Notes: a model not told the origin generated them from the letters alone. DNA of 64,000 nucleotides from Alistipes sp. (GCA_017474235.1 JAFVIB010000002.1:1-64000), one strand, 5' to 3'. Shown: positions 8,747 through 16,398, counted from the first letter of the stretch. Translations and numbers: made by a program.

Positions 8747-8781
8747 GCGTATGAGAGAACTACAAGGTTCACTACATACGC
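8747..8781. terminator. Hairpin between convergent genes
   Basis: GCGTATG (8747-8753) pairs with CATACGC (8775-8781), with an inner GAAC/GTTC pairing, followed by CACTTTTG. A smaller hairpin GCATCTT-CCG-AAGATGT with TTTT lies at 8711-8730. Both sit between the permease gene and the convergent HXXEE gene and probably terminate transcription. Confidence 0.5.
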
Positions 8782-8873
8782 CACTTTTGTATATTATTGG
8801 TTATAATTAGTTTAGTTAATTTCTATCTAATTGAAGGTGTATAGGAGTCACCTATATATAATTACCTATATTT

Positions 8874-9485
8874 TTATGCTTTCAGCCCCTCGCGTTTCAT
8901 TTTGGGGACGAGGTAAGCAAAACCATAGACCATCATAGAAGCTTGTGCCAAGATGCCGAAGATGATGCTGGCGATATTCACCTCCACAGAAACAAGGTCG
9001 TTGGAGAGGAAGTACCACACCATATAGACTCCGAACGGAATATTTACAAAGGTGCTCGCCACCAATCCAGGGTTATACTTAAAGCCAAAGAGGAAGAACA
9101 TTACCACATGCGCAAAAGCGTTAAGAGCCGAGAAATAGGCTGTCCACAAACCCCACTCGATGCCGTAGAAGTGCGAAACGATGCCCGCCAACGGCAACAA
9201 AATATAGACCAACGGAATGTTAATCCAAAACGAGCCAGCCTTGGTTAGTGGGTAATCGCCCAACTTTGAGCCGAGAGGTTTGCGGTTGAAGAAGTCGAGG
9301 AAGCCGCCTGGGCATACATACTCCTCGAACTCGTGAAACCAATAGATAGGCACCTGCATCCAGATAAGGAACAAGGCGTAGTTCTGCTCCTTCACATAGA
9401 GCCAAATCAGAATAAACGAATAGAGCGCCAAGAAGGGCGTTGCCTTCATCCAGTTGTCATACAACCATTGCATTGTCTTTTTCAT
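8874..9485 (-). CDS. HXXEE-domain membrane protein
   Basis: 203-aa multi-pass inner-membrane protein with about six hydrophobic segments. It carries the family-defining motif WFHEFEEYVCPGGF near residues 50-62. Proteins of this family have no established biochemical role; the conserved His and Glu residues suggest metal or proton handling within the membrane, which is only inference. The gene is alone on its strand and divergent from an AraC-type regulator, so it is a likely target of that regulator. Confidence 0.8.
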   Translation of the reverse strand: MKKTMQWLYDNWMKATPFLALYSFILIWLYVKEQNYALFLIWMQVPIYWFHEFEEYVCPGGFLDFFNRKPLGSKLGDYPLTKAGSFWINIPLVYILLPLAGIVSHFYGIEWGLWTAYFSALNAFAHVVMFFLFGFKYNPGLVASTFVNIPFGVYMVWYFLSNDLVSVEVNIASIIFGILAQASMMVYGFAYLVPKMKREGLKA

Positions 9486-9508
9486 ACGATTCGTAGTTTT
9501 TGTTACTA

Positions 9509-9621
9509 CAAAGTTACATCAAGAGCCATTAGAGCCAAAGAGTAATAGAACTGATAAATTGAGCAAAATCAACTATTATCCGAAATAATTCACTATATTT
9601 GCCTTTGGTTTTGAGCAAAAT
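9509..9621. promoter_or_regulatory. Divergent promoter region with paired 11-bp repeats
   Basis: Reverse-strand TAACTTTG (9509-9516) serves the HXXEE gene and forward TATATTTG (9594-9601) serves the araC-type gene. The perfect direct repeat TTGAGCAAAAT occurs at 9559-9569 and 9611-9621, one copy on each side of the forward -7 box. The copies are exactly 52 bp apart, about five helical turns. This is the arrangement expected of AraC-family half-sites. Confidence 0.6.
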
Positions 9622-9630
9622 GGAGTAACA

Positions 9631-10425
9631 ATGTTTTCAAATCTGTGGAATAAAGGAGGTTTTATACTCTGCACCAAAGGTCAGGCAGAACTATCTATCA
9701 ATGGCGTTAGGTATAATTTTTCACAAGGGGATGTGTTGGTCATAACACCGCTTGTATTGGTTGGCGAGGTGAGCGTGTCGGAGGAGTTTGCAGCCCTCTC
9801 GTTTGTCGATGATTTAAAGACCTACTACGACATCTTCAACCGTATTGCCGACAGCCCGATTCCGTTGATGGTCTATCGTGAGCCTATTTGGGAAATCGAA
9901 GTGAACGAGCAACAATATCTTGCAAAGCAGCACGCCCATCTTGAGCAACTCACTCATTCTATGGCGGAGTCAGCAAGCGAAACATCTCGTTCGTTGCTCG
10001 ATTTTCAGGTGCGACTACTGCGCCAAGAGGCGATGCTGACGGTGGTAAACAGTCGTATAAGGCAGGTTGCGTGGTCACCCGCCTCGCATAGTCGCGAGGC
10101 AGTGGTCTATCGCTTTATTCTTGCACTGCACAACAACTACCATACCCATCGCTCGGTGGCGTACTATGCAGATATGGCAAACCTCTCAAAGAGCCATTTC
10201 TCGGCTATTGTTAAGCAGACAACGGGGCAGAGTCCATCTGCGTGGATTGCTACCATCACAACTACCTATGCCAAATTTATGCTCGAAAAGGGTTCAATGA
10301 ATATTAAGCAGATAGCAGAACAACTGAATTTCCCCGAACAATTCACCTTTCGTAAATACTTTAAGCAACATACCGGACTTTCGCCCAAAGCATACCGCGA
10401 ACAATTTGTGCATAAGTATATGTAA
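9631..10425 (+). CDS. AraC-family transcriptional regulator
   Basis: 264-aa one-component regulator. Residues 1-80 resemble an AraC cupin sensor domain (KGGFILCTKGQAELSINGVR...), slightly short at its N terminus. The C-terminal 100 residues hold two helix-turn-helix units, NLSKSHFSAIVKQTTGQSP and IAEQLNFPEQFTFRKYFKQ, ending in the AraC signature TGLSPKAYR. A start further upstream is excluded by stop codons near the promoter. The ligand is unknown. It probably controls the divergent HXXEE membrane protein and itself through the repeats at 9559 and 9611. Confidence 0.9.
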   Translation: MFSNLWNKGGFILCTKGQAELSINGVRYNFSQGDVLVITPLVLVGEVSVSEEFAALSFVDDLKTYYDIFNRIADSPIPLMVYREPIWEIEVNEQQYLAKQHAHLEQLTHSMAESASETSRSLLDFQVRLLRQEAMLTVVNSRIRQVAWSPASHSREAVVYRFILALHNNYHTHRSVAYYADMANLSKSHFSAIVKQTTGQSPSAWIATITTTYAKFMLEKGSMNIKQIAEQLNFPEQFTFRKYFKQHTGLSPKAYREQFVHKYM

Positions 10426-10474
10426 TTTGTGTAATTATTTGGCTTTCCCTTGATGTTAATAGTGTACATAAAAA

Positions 10475-10639
10475 GACAAAGTGTTAAGTTGTTACTTTAT
10501 TTTACTTGGTAGCACTATTTGGTCTTAATTTAGACTACATAGAAGACTACACGGGGAGAGTAGAATCTTCGTAAAATAAAGGTTTAAACGGTTTTTTAAC
10601 GAAAAGTCGTTTCACCGTCAAATAACTTAACACTTTGTC
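10475..10639. repeat. Multi-branched palindromic element
   Basis: The 300-bp gap between the araC-type gene and a convergent esterase gene holds no gene but a branched inverted repeat. Outer stem: 10475-10490 (GACAAAGTGTTAAGTT) with 10624-10639, 16 perfect bp. Inside: stem 10495-10505/10571-10581 (CTTTATTTTAC, 11 bp) enclosing hairpin 10520-10537 (GGTCT/AGACT) and hairpin 10542-10570 (GAAG, CTAC / GTAG, CTTC). Then hairpin 10588-10618 (ACGGT/ACCGT with inner AACGA/TCGTT). It differs in sequence from the 4.4/44.8-kb element but has a similar plan and the same convergent setting. Confidence 0.7.
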
Positions 10640-10726
10640 AATCAGTTAATTCGGAAAAAATGTGTTATTCACTTCCGAAAAGGGGCAGTCCTTAGGGACA
10701 CGCTCATCTGTTTATTATCTGACAGA

Positions 10727-11605
10727 CTACTTGAGATACTTGCTGAAGAACTTCCAAATCTCAGCGGCTGTATTCATATCTTTCTCTGCCCAAGAGTGCT
10801 TGCCGCCGATAACCTCGTAAAGCCAAACCTCGTTGCCGTTGATACCACCAACATAGCGGTGAGCAACAACTTTATTACGAATTACAGGCAGCTCCTCAGT
10901 CTCCTCATGAGTGCAACGGTTTACTGCAGCCCAATAACCTACAGCGCGCGGAACGGCAATATATGGACCCCACTTATCAACCTTTTTAAGATTGCTGTTC
11001 CACTTTGAGGTGTTGTCGAGAGTTCCGTGTACCTCCATGACAGGAATTGGACGCTTTGCTTCCAACTCGCGGTACATCCACTCCATAGTAAGACCTGAAA
11101 TAGGAGCAACAGCTGCAAAGGTATCAGAAGCCTTATATGCCAACAGATAGCTCATCTCGCCACCGTTTGAGTGACCTGTTGCAAATACATTGTGCTTTGA
11201 GAAACCGTGCTTCTTCTGAAGGTGCTTTACAAGGCGAACAGCAAAGCCTACATCGTCACGCTCCCAATTCTCGGCAAAGTGGAAGTCATAACCTACTGCC
11301 CAGCAGTGTCTTCCTTTGTTATCAACCGGACCCTTTGGATAGCAGACAGCAAAGCCGTGCTGATCTGCTACAGGATGAAAGCCATAGCCAACTGAAGGAA
11401 TATTACGAGAGCCGTAGCCGTGGAATGCCATAATCAGAGGTGCGCCCTCCTGCAGGTTCTGTGGCTTATACAGATAATAGGTATATTCTATACCCTTGTG
11501 CTTGAATGTGTGCTCTGTAAGAGTTCCGTTGCCATCATTCGGACCGGCAACTGCTACACCTGCAAAGAGGATTGCAGCGGTCAGAAAAAGAATTAATTTT
11601 TTCAT
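10727..11605 (-). CDS. Exported alpha/beta-hydrolase esterase (PHB-depolymerase/feruloyl-esterase type)
   Basis: Serine esterase with signal peptide (cleavage near AGVAVAG, residues 15-21), 292 aa. The nucleophile elbow is GHSNGG (Ser about residue 148) and the oxyanion region is MAFHGYGSRN. An Asp in HGTLDN and the His in GGKHSW complete a catalytic triad. The family includes LpqC, polyhydroxybutyrate depolymerases and carbohydrate esterase family 1. Since it follows an acetyl-xylan-esterase-type gene by 6 bp, it probably removes ester groups from plant or dietary polysaccharide; the substrate cannot be read from sequence. Confidence 0.85.
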   Translation of the reverse strand: MKKLILFLTAAILFAGVAVAGPNDGNGTLTEHTFKHKGIEYTYYLYKPQNLQEGAPLIMAFHGYGSRNIPSVGYGFHPVADQHGFAVCYPKGPVDNKGRHCWAVGYDFHFAENWERDDVGFAVRLVKHLQKKHGFSKHNVFATGHSNGGEMSYLLAYKASDTFAAVAPISGLTMEWMYRELEAKRPIPVMEVHGTLDNTSKWNSNLKKVDKWGPYIAVPRAVGYWAAVNRCTHEETEELPVIRNKVVAHRYVGGINGNEVWLYEVIGGKHSWAEKDMNTAAEIWKFFSKYLK

Positions 11606-11611
11606 GTCGTA

Positions 11612-12907
11612 TTACTTGAGTTGATTCATAATCCATTTTGAGCGTGCTGAGTCCTGCTCAGGGTATGTCCAGTGGCGAGACTGTGGCACGATAAGTACCT
11701 CCGGCTGCTGTGGCATCTCGTTGATAGCACCCTGAATAGATGTAGGGCAGACAACAAGGTCATTATAACCATAAGATACCCACATCGGCAGAGATGCGTT
11801 GAGGCTACGCGCAAAGTTCACTACATCGTAGTACTTTACAGTCTCTAAACGCTCCTTAGTTGCGAGTTTCTTATTCGTGAACAGGTAGGGCCAAGCGTTA
11901 CCTTGGTCGTAGAGGTAGCCTGTAAGGTCGCACATTGCAGGGTAGAATGCAGCACCACACTTAACTTTAGGGTTAAGATAGGCAGTAGTGATAGTAAGGG
12001 CACCGCCCTGACTGCCACCCATAACGCCGATACGCTCTGCATCTACAAAGTCCAGAGCTGCCAAGAAGTCGATAGCGCGGGCACAGCTTACAAAGACGCG
12101 CTTGTAGTAGTAATTATCCTTATCATCAACATTTGCAGATGGGTAGTTGAGCAGAGAGCCGTTCTTGAGGGTCTCATAGATGCGTTCGTCCTCCATAACA
12201 GTCGGAATACCGTGAATACCTACCTCAAATGTCACAAAGCCCTTCTCAGCCTCGCTGTAGTAGCCGCTGCGAGAACGACAACCTGCACCCGGAACAATCA
12301 GAATTGCAGGGCACTTGCCATTGTGGTTTGCAGGTACACAGAGAGTACCATAGATTCGTGAGCCATTCTTGAAGCTCTGGAAAGAGGCAGAATATACATT
12401 AACCTTTGGAGTACACTTCTCCGGAACAAGGTCAAGCTGAGGGAGCATTGCAATCTTCTGATTCTTCTCAATCTCGCGCTGCCAGAACTCAACAAAGTCC
12501 TTTGGCATAACGGTCTTAGGCTCAATCTTCTCCTTCTCAAATGCAGCAGTAGCACACTCGTCGTACTTCTTGCCATCTACTTTTGCCCATACGCGGCAGC
12601 GAAGGAAGCCCGGCTTTTTCATAGTGTGACCTGTAAATGTTACAGTACCATTGGCGAGGGTCTTGTCGCCCTTCTCCAACGGCTCGAGAAAATCCTCTGA
12701 AATCTCGTAGTAGATCTGTGCATCCTTAATAGGAGCGTTACTGCAATCTGTAACAGTTACTGCAAACTGAGGTTTCTCGCCACAGGTGTAGCACCAATCG
12801 GCGTGGTCAGGAGTTACTGTAACTTTGATAAACGACTGGCGCGGTGGCGCAGCGGTCAGTGATGCACTCACAAGGATAAGCATCAAGTAGAGAGCAAGTT
12901 TTTTCAT
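11612..12907 (-). CDS. Exported acetyl esterase (AXE1 / carbohydrate esterase family 7 type)
   Basis: 431 aa with signal peptide (residues 1-20). Residues ~22-130 form a beta-rich N-terminal domain; the catalytic part has AILIVPGAGCRSRSGYY and the nucleophile motif GGSQGG, as in acetyl xylan esterase/cephalosporin C deacetylase (CE7). Asp in YGYNDLVV and His in SRHWTYP complete the triad. CE7 enzymes are usually about 320 aa and cytoplasmic; the exported form with an extra N-terminal domain is common in Bacteroidetes. First gene of a two-esterase operon. Confidence 0.87.
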   Translation of the reverse strand: MKKLALYLMLILVSASLTAAPPRQSFIKVTVTPDHADWCYTCGEKPQFAVTVTDCSNAPIKDAQIYYEISEDFLEPLEKGDKTLANGTVTFTGHTMKKPGFLRCRVWAKVDGKKYDECATAAFEKEKIEPKTVMPKDFVEFWQREIEKNQKIAMLPQLDLVPEKCTPKVNVYSASFQSFKNGSRIYGTLCVPANHNGKCPAILIVPGAGCRSRSGYYSEAEKGFVTFEVGIHGIPTVMEDERIYETLKNGSLLNYPSANVDDKDNYYYKRVFVSCARAIDFLAALDFVDAERIGVMGGSQGGALTITTAYLNPKVKCGAAFYPAMCDLTGYLYDQGNAWPYLFTNKKLATKERLETVKYYDVVNFARSLNASLPMWVSYGYNDLVVCPTSIQGAINEMPQQPEVLIVPQSRHWTYPEQDSARSKWIMNQLK

Positions 12908-12936
12908 TTTTAGATAGTTTTGTTATTAAAATTGAC

Positions 12937-12973
12937 CAAAGATAGTAATTTTTCCGCAAAAATTGTAAATTTG
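12937..12973. promoter_or_regulatory. Overlapping divergent promoters
   Basis: Reverse-strand TATCTTTG (12937-12944) drives the esterase operon. Forward TAAATTTG (12966-12973) lies only 4 nt before the ATG of the glycosyltransferase, so that transcript should start at or next to the start codon. Confidence 0.6.
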
Positions 12974-12977
12974 CAAT

Positions 12978-13886
12978 ATGAAAAAACTATCAATCATAGT
13001 TGCTACATACAATCGTGCGCAATCTCTACTGCGTACATTGGAGTCTGTGGTAGCTCAGACTGCCCCCGTAGAGCTATGGGAGTGTGTGGTTGTGAATAAC
13101 AATTCGAGCGATGACACGGCAGAGTTGTTTGCCGATTTTGCAGCGACACACAGTGGGTATAGCCTCAAAATGGTCGATGAGCCGAAGCAGGGTCTGTCAA
13201 ATGCCCGAAATTGCGGCATTGCAGCCTCTGATGGTAGTTATATCGCTATTGTGGATGATGATGAGACGCTGGAGGAGAGCTTTGTTGAGAGCTACATAGA
13301 GTTCTTCGACTCTTTCCCTACGGCTCTTGCTGCGGGTGGAGCTGTTAAGGTCTGCTATGAGGGTCGCCGTCCGAAGTGGATGTCGAGGTTTACTGAACAG
13401 ATGATTGCCAACACTCTTGATTTGGATGTTGTTGTAACTCTGTTTCCCGAGAGTAGAGTGCCTGCCGGTGGCAATATGGCGTTCCGCCGTGAGGCTTTCG
13501 ATAGGGTAGGGCTCTTTAATCCTCAGTTGGGCAGAAATGGCAAGAGCCTTGTCGGTGGCGAGGAGAATGACCTATTTGCCCGATTAAGACGAAGTGGAGA
13601 GCTTCTCTACTTTGTGCCAAATGCAGCTATCTACCACTATATACCCGATAGCAAACTTACAGACGACTACTTCGACCGCTTGAGCTATAATGTGGGTCTG
13701 AGTAAGCGTATGCGTGCCGAGGCTGACGGAGCTGTTGAACAGTTACTGCGTGCCGAGCAGAAGAGACAATTTGCAACATATATTCTTGCTGCGCTATATA
13801 CCATTGCGTTGCAACCACTTAAGGCGAAATATCTACTCCGAATGAGAAGAGGAATATACAATGGGACTAAAATGTTAAAACTATGA
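12978..13886 (+). CDS. Glycosyltransferase family 2
   Basis: 302-aa GT-A-fold enzyme that moves a sugar from a nucleotide donor to a cell-surface or lipid-linked acceptor. The N terminus LSIIVATYNR is the first beta strand of the fold, which fixes the start codon. The DxD-type metal motif is VDDDE at residues 92-96, and GGEENDLFARLRRSG holds the ED motif with the catalytic acidic residue. No transmembrane helix is obvious; a basic amphipathic C terminus could bind the membrane. It overlaps the next gene by 4 bp (ATGA). Donor and acceptor are unknown; no glycan cluster surrounds it. Confidence 0.88.
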   Translation: MKKLSIIVATYNRAQSLLRTLESVVAQTAPVELWECVVVNNNSSDDTAELFADFAATHSGYSLKMVDEPKQGLSNARNCGIAASDGSYIAIVDDDETLEESFVESYIEFFDSFPTALAAGGAVKVCYEGRRPKWMSRFTEQMIANTLDLDVVVTLFPESRVPAGGNMAFRREAFDRVGLFNPQLGRNGKSLVGGEENDLFARLRRSGELLYFVPNAAIYHYIPDSKLTDDYFDRLSYNVGLSKRMRAEADGAVEQLLRAEQKRQFATYILAALYTIALQPLKAKYLLRMRRGIYNGTKMLKL

Positions 13887-15013
13887 GACTAACCTATCTT
13901 TTTGCAGTAGCAATGCTCTTTACTGCCTGCTGTGGCAAGCCAAAGCAGACTCTTGACCTTATGAAGGCAGAGGATTTCCGCACAACCGTAGATGGTAAAC
14001 AGACGGAACTCTATACGCTGACAAATGGTACTCTGACTATGCAGGTTACCAACTTTGGCGCGCGCGTAGTATCACTGTGGATGCCCGACCGTAATGGTAA
14101 TATGGCAGATATTGTTTTGGGATATCAGAATATTGACCGCTATATAAATAACACGGGCGAGCGTTTCCTCGGTGCAGTTGTCGGTCGCGTGGCAAATCGT
14201 ATAGGCAACGGAAAGTTTACTCTTGAGGGCGTGGAGTACACCACTCCGCAGAATAACAATGGACAGACTCTTCACGGAGGTCTTAAAGGTGTCGATATGG
14301 TCGTGTGGGATGTGGTTGCGGCTGCTGAAAACTCTCTCCACCTCCGCTATACAGCACCCGATGGTCAGGATGGCTTTCCGGGCAATCTTACTATCAATAT
14401 GCACTATACACTGACAGAAAATAACGACTTTGTGGTCACTTATAGCGCAACTACCGACAAAACTACCCCTGTAAACCTCTCGCACCACTCATTCTTTAAC
14501 CTTAAGGGCGAGGCTGGCGGCACAATTACCGACCATATCCTGCAAATTGATGCAGATTATATCACTCCGACCAATTCTCTGCTAATCCCTACAGGAGAGC
14601 TTATGGCTGTCGAGGGAACAGCTTTCGATTTCCGTACCCCACACGCTATTGGCGATATGATTGATACCGATAATGAGCAACTTAAAAATGGTCGTGGCTA
14701 CGATATGAATTGGGTACTCAATCGTGAGGATAATGGCGAGGTTGTGAAGGTTATGTCTATCTACGAGCCACAGAGCGGTCGCGCAATGGATGTGCTTACC
14801 GACCAGATTGCTATGCAGTTTTATAGCGGTAACTTCTTTGACGGCACTTACGATGGCAAGTACTCTAAACCACTTGCCTTCCGCGAGTCTGTTGTCTTTG
14901 AAACCCAAAAATACCCCGACGCTGTCAATCATAGCAACTTCCCGAGTGTTATTCTTACCCCAGACGAGGAGTATAAACACACCTGTATCTACCACTTCTA
15001 TATAGCTGAGTGA
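13883..15013 (+). CDS. galM: Lipoprotein aldose 1-epimerase (galactose mutarotase)
   Basis: Interconverts alpha and beta anomers of galactose and glucose. 376 aa. The N terminus is a lipoprotein signal (LFTAC, Cys16), so the protein is anchored in an envelope membrane. Family motifs: GRVANRI, LHGGLKG with the first active-site His, NLSHHSFFNL with the second His, and FRESVVFETQKYPDA with the catalytic Glu. Start overlaps the glycosyltransferase stop. Exported mutarotases are common in Bacteroidetes glycan use; here no other galactose gene is nearby. Confidence 0.92.
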   Translation: MRLTYLFAVAMLFTACCGKPKQTLDLMKAEDFRTTVDGKQTELYTLTNGTLTMQVTNFGARVVSLWMPDRNGNMADIVLGYQNIDRYINNTGERFLGAVVGRVANRIGNGKFTLEGVEYTTPQNNNGQTLHGGLKGVDMVVWDVVAAAENSLHLRYTAPDGQDGFPGNLTINMHYTLTENNDFVVTYSATTDKTTPVNLSHHSFFNLKGEAGGTITDHILQIDADYITPTNSLLIPTGELMAVEGTAFDFRTPHAIGDMIDTDNEQLKNGRGYDMNWVLNREDNGEVVKVMSIYEPQSGRAMDVLTDQIAMQFYSGNFFDGTYDGKYSKPLAFRESVVFETQKYPDAVNHSNFPSVILTPDEEYKHTCIYHFYIAE

Positions 15014-15048
15014 CAACCCCATAAATAGCCTTATTACACAGCTTAAAA

Positions 15049-15079
15049 TTTGTTTTGTCAGAAAAATATTCTATCTTTG
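15049..15079 (+). promoter_or_regulatory. Consensus promoter of the peptide/lipoprotein leader
   Basis: TTTG (15049-15052), exactly 19 bp, then TATCTTTG (15072-15079), a perfect Bacteroidetes promoter. It lies about 250 nt before the next recognisable gene (15338), so the transcript carries a long leader. Confidence 0.75.
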
Positions 15080-15120
15080 CGGCAAATAAGAACAATTCCA
15101 TAGTATTAACGACAATAAAA

Positions 15121-15213
15121 ATGAAGATTCTTTTGCATACATATTTTATGAATGTGAATATTTATAAATTATGTGGGGGGGGGGAAAATCGCCCGTCCAA
15201 TTTTGTCGTGTAA
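15121..15213 (+). CDS. Possible 30-aa leader ORF with G10 tract
   Basis: An ATG-started frame of 30 codons in the leader, about 40 nt after the inferred transcript start. It contains ten consecutive G (15175-15184) read as Cys-Gly-Gly-Gly. With nine G the frame would instead run to a stop at 15239-15241, next to the hairpin that starts at 15243; with eleven it stops near 15220. Translation is not proven and nothing else supports it, so this is a weak call kept because a slippery G tract in a leader is notable. Confidence 0.25.
   Translation: MKILLHTYFMNVNIYKLCGGGENRPSNFVV
15175..15184 (+). repeat. G10 homopolymer
   Basis: Ten G in a row in an AT-rich leader. Such tracts change length by slipped-strand mispairing and often underlie phase variation; they are also prone to sequencing error. 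Confidence 0.8.
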
Positions 15214-15242
15214 GGATGTAACTTTTTATAAACAGATATAAG

Positions 15243-15288
15243 CAAGCGACCTCTGTACTTCGGTACGGAAGGCCGCTTGTCTTGTTTT
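15243..15288 (+). terminator. Terminator-like hairpin in the leader
   Basis: CAAGCG (15243-15248), CCT and GTAC pair with GTAC, AGG and CGCTTG (to 15279) around a TTCG loop, followed by TCTTGTTTT. It is positioned between the leader ORF and the peptide gene, as in an attenuator, but could also simply end a short RNA. Confidence 0.6.
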
Positions 15289-15337
15289 GCACCTATACTA
15301 AATTATTTCAATATTAATTAATTTAACAAGTTGGCAA

Positions 15338-15457
15338 ATGAAAACAAATGAATTTTTGAACTACGAGGCTCCACAGGTGGAGTTCGCAGAAGTGGATGTA
15401 GAGAAGGGATTTGCAGTGTCTAATCCAGAAAGCATGCCTTATGGCGACCAATGGTAA
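15338..15457 (+). CDS. Short peptide (39 aa) upstream of fimbrillin-like lipoprotein
   Basis: 39-codon ATG ORF with no signal peptide. N terminus MKTNEFLNYEAPQVEF, middle VEKGFAVSNP, C terminus YGDQW. I do not recognise a named family. It is accepted as a gene because a second peptide at 27154-27279 has the same plan: Lys-rich start, Tyr and Pro near residues 5-12, VExGFxxS in the middle, an acidic or Ser stretch, a Tyr, and a terminal Trp. In both cases it is followed directly (here 23 nt) by a lipoprotein gene of fimbrillin type. It could be a peptide signal, a modified peptide or an assembly partner; nothing here decides between these. Confidence 0.6.
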   Translation: MKTNEFLNYEAPQVEFAEVDVEKGFAVSNPESMPYGDQW

Positions 15458-15480
15458 TAACAATTAAAACAAGTAGAACA

Positions 15481-16314
15481 ATGAAAAAGATTATGTTTTG
15501 TATGGTTGCTGCCTTGGCATGGGTGGTAACAGCATGTAGCGAAGATGAAGCCGTTATCAGCAATAACGAAAACTTGATTAAAGAAATTAGCTTGTCAATC
15601 GAAGGTAGTAATTCACGTATGGCATATGAAGCCACTGCCGAAGGTTTGAAGTTTACTTGGGTAGATGGGGAGCCTGTTTATGTATTCCCGGCAGAGGCTG
15701 ACAATCACACAGAAGTATTATTCACTTATGATTCAAGCACTGGAAAATTCATATCAGGTAAAGGTCTCGAAGTAGGCAAGAAGTATTATGCCGTACGTGG
15801 TAGTTCACAAACAGGCGACAAGTATAACGTTGGTGGCGTAAGTGCTGCATTAACTCTTTCAGGCGTCGAATCATTGACAAACCTCCCAATGGTGAGCGAC
15901 ATCTTTACAGCAACAGCAGATGGCACTTTTTCTACTCTTCACCATACTTGTGGTGTAGTAGAAATTCCTTTCACCGGTACCGGTACTTTATCTGAAGTAA
16001 TGTTCAATGCTTATAATAGTACAGAACCTTATGTGCGTGGGAATTTTACAGTATCTTTCACTGACGATAAAGTTGGTACAATAACTAAAGGAAATATGAA
16101 TAATTATAAATATATTACCGAATATACAACTAATTACACTCCTTTGACACTCACTTCAACTCCGCAATCGCTGTTTATCCCATTGTTGCCAGGTACATAC
16201 AATAATGTGATAATTTATAATAATGATGGTGATGTTACATTGGCAAAAAACCTTAGTGTTACTGTAGAACGTGGTAAGGTTCATAAGAAATCAACAGCTA
16301 TCAATGTAGAATAA
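15481..16314 (+). CDS. Fimbrillin-like lipoprotein
   Basis: 277 aa. Start chosen at 15481 so that the protein begins with a lipoprotein signal (MKKIMFCMV...VVTACS, Cys about residue 19) rather than at an upstream ATG inside the peptide gene. The body is a beta-rich sandwich of the Mfa-like/fimbrillin type: a segment around FTWVDGEPVYVFPAE, a TFSTLHHTCGVVEIPFTG strand pair corresponding to the A.LH...A.....V.. block of such proteins, and LFIPLLPGTYNNVIIY. Likely a surface pilus subunit or adhesin, or a one-domain relative. Its partner is the short peptide gene just upstream. Confidence 0.65.
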   Translation: MKKIMFCMVAALAWVVTACSEDEAVISNNENLIKEISLSIEGSNSRMAYEATAEGLKFTWVDGEPVYVFPAEADNHTEVLFTYDSSTGKFISGKGLEVGKKYYAVRGSSQTGDKYNVGGVSAALTLSGVESLTNLPMVSDIFTATADGTFSTLHHTCGVVEIPFTGTGTLSEVMFNAYNSTEPYVRGNFTVSFTDDKVGTITKGNMNNYKYITEYTTNYTPLTLTSTPQSLFIPLLPGTYNNVIIYNNDGDVTLAKNLSVTVERGKVHKKSTAINVE

Positions 16315-16347
16315 TAAAGAACTGAATAGTAATCTAAAAGGTTGCAC

Positions 16348-16398
16348 ATTGAAGTGACCCCAAAAGTTTGGACAAAAAACTTTTGGGGTCACTTCAAT
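16348..16398. terminator. 22-bp perfect hairpin
   Basis: ATTGAAGTGACCCCAAAAG and the next three bases TTT (16348-16369) pair perfectly with 16377-16398 around a 7-nt loop. It lies 34 bp after the lipoprotein stop and can end transcription from both sides. The arm sequence TGAAGTGACCCCAAAAGTTTG also resembles IS3-type insertion-sequence ends found in Bacteroidetes, so it may be a relic; that is from memory. Confidence 0.65.
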
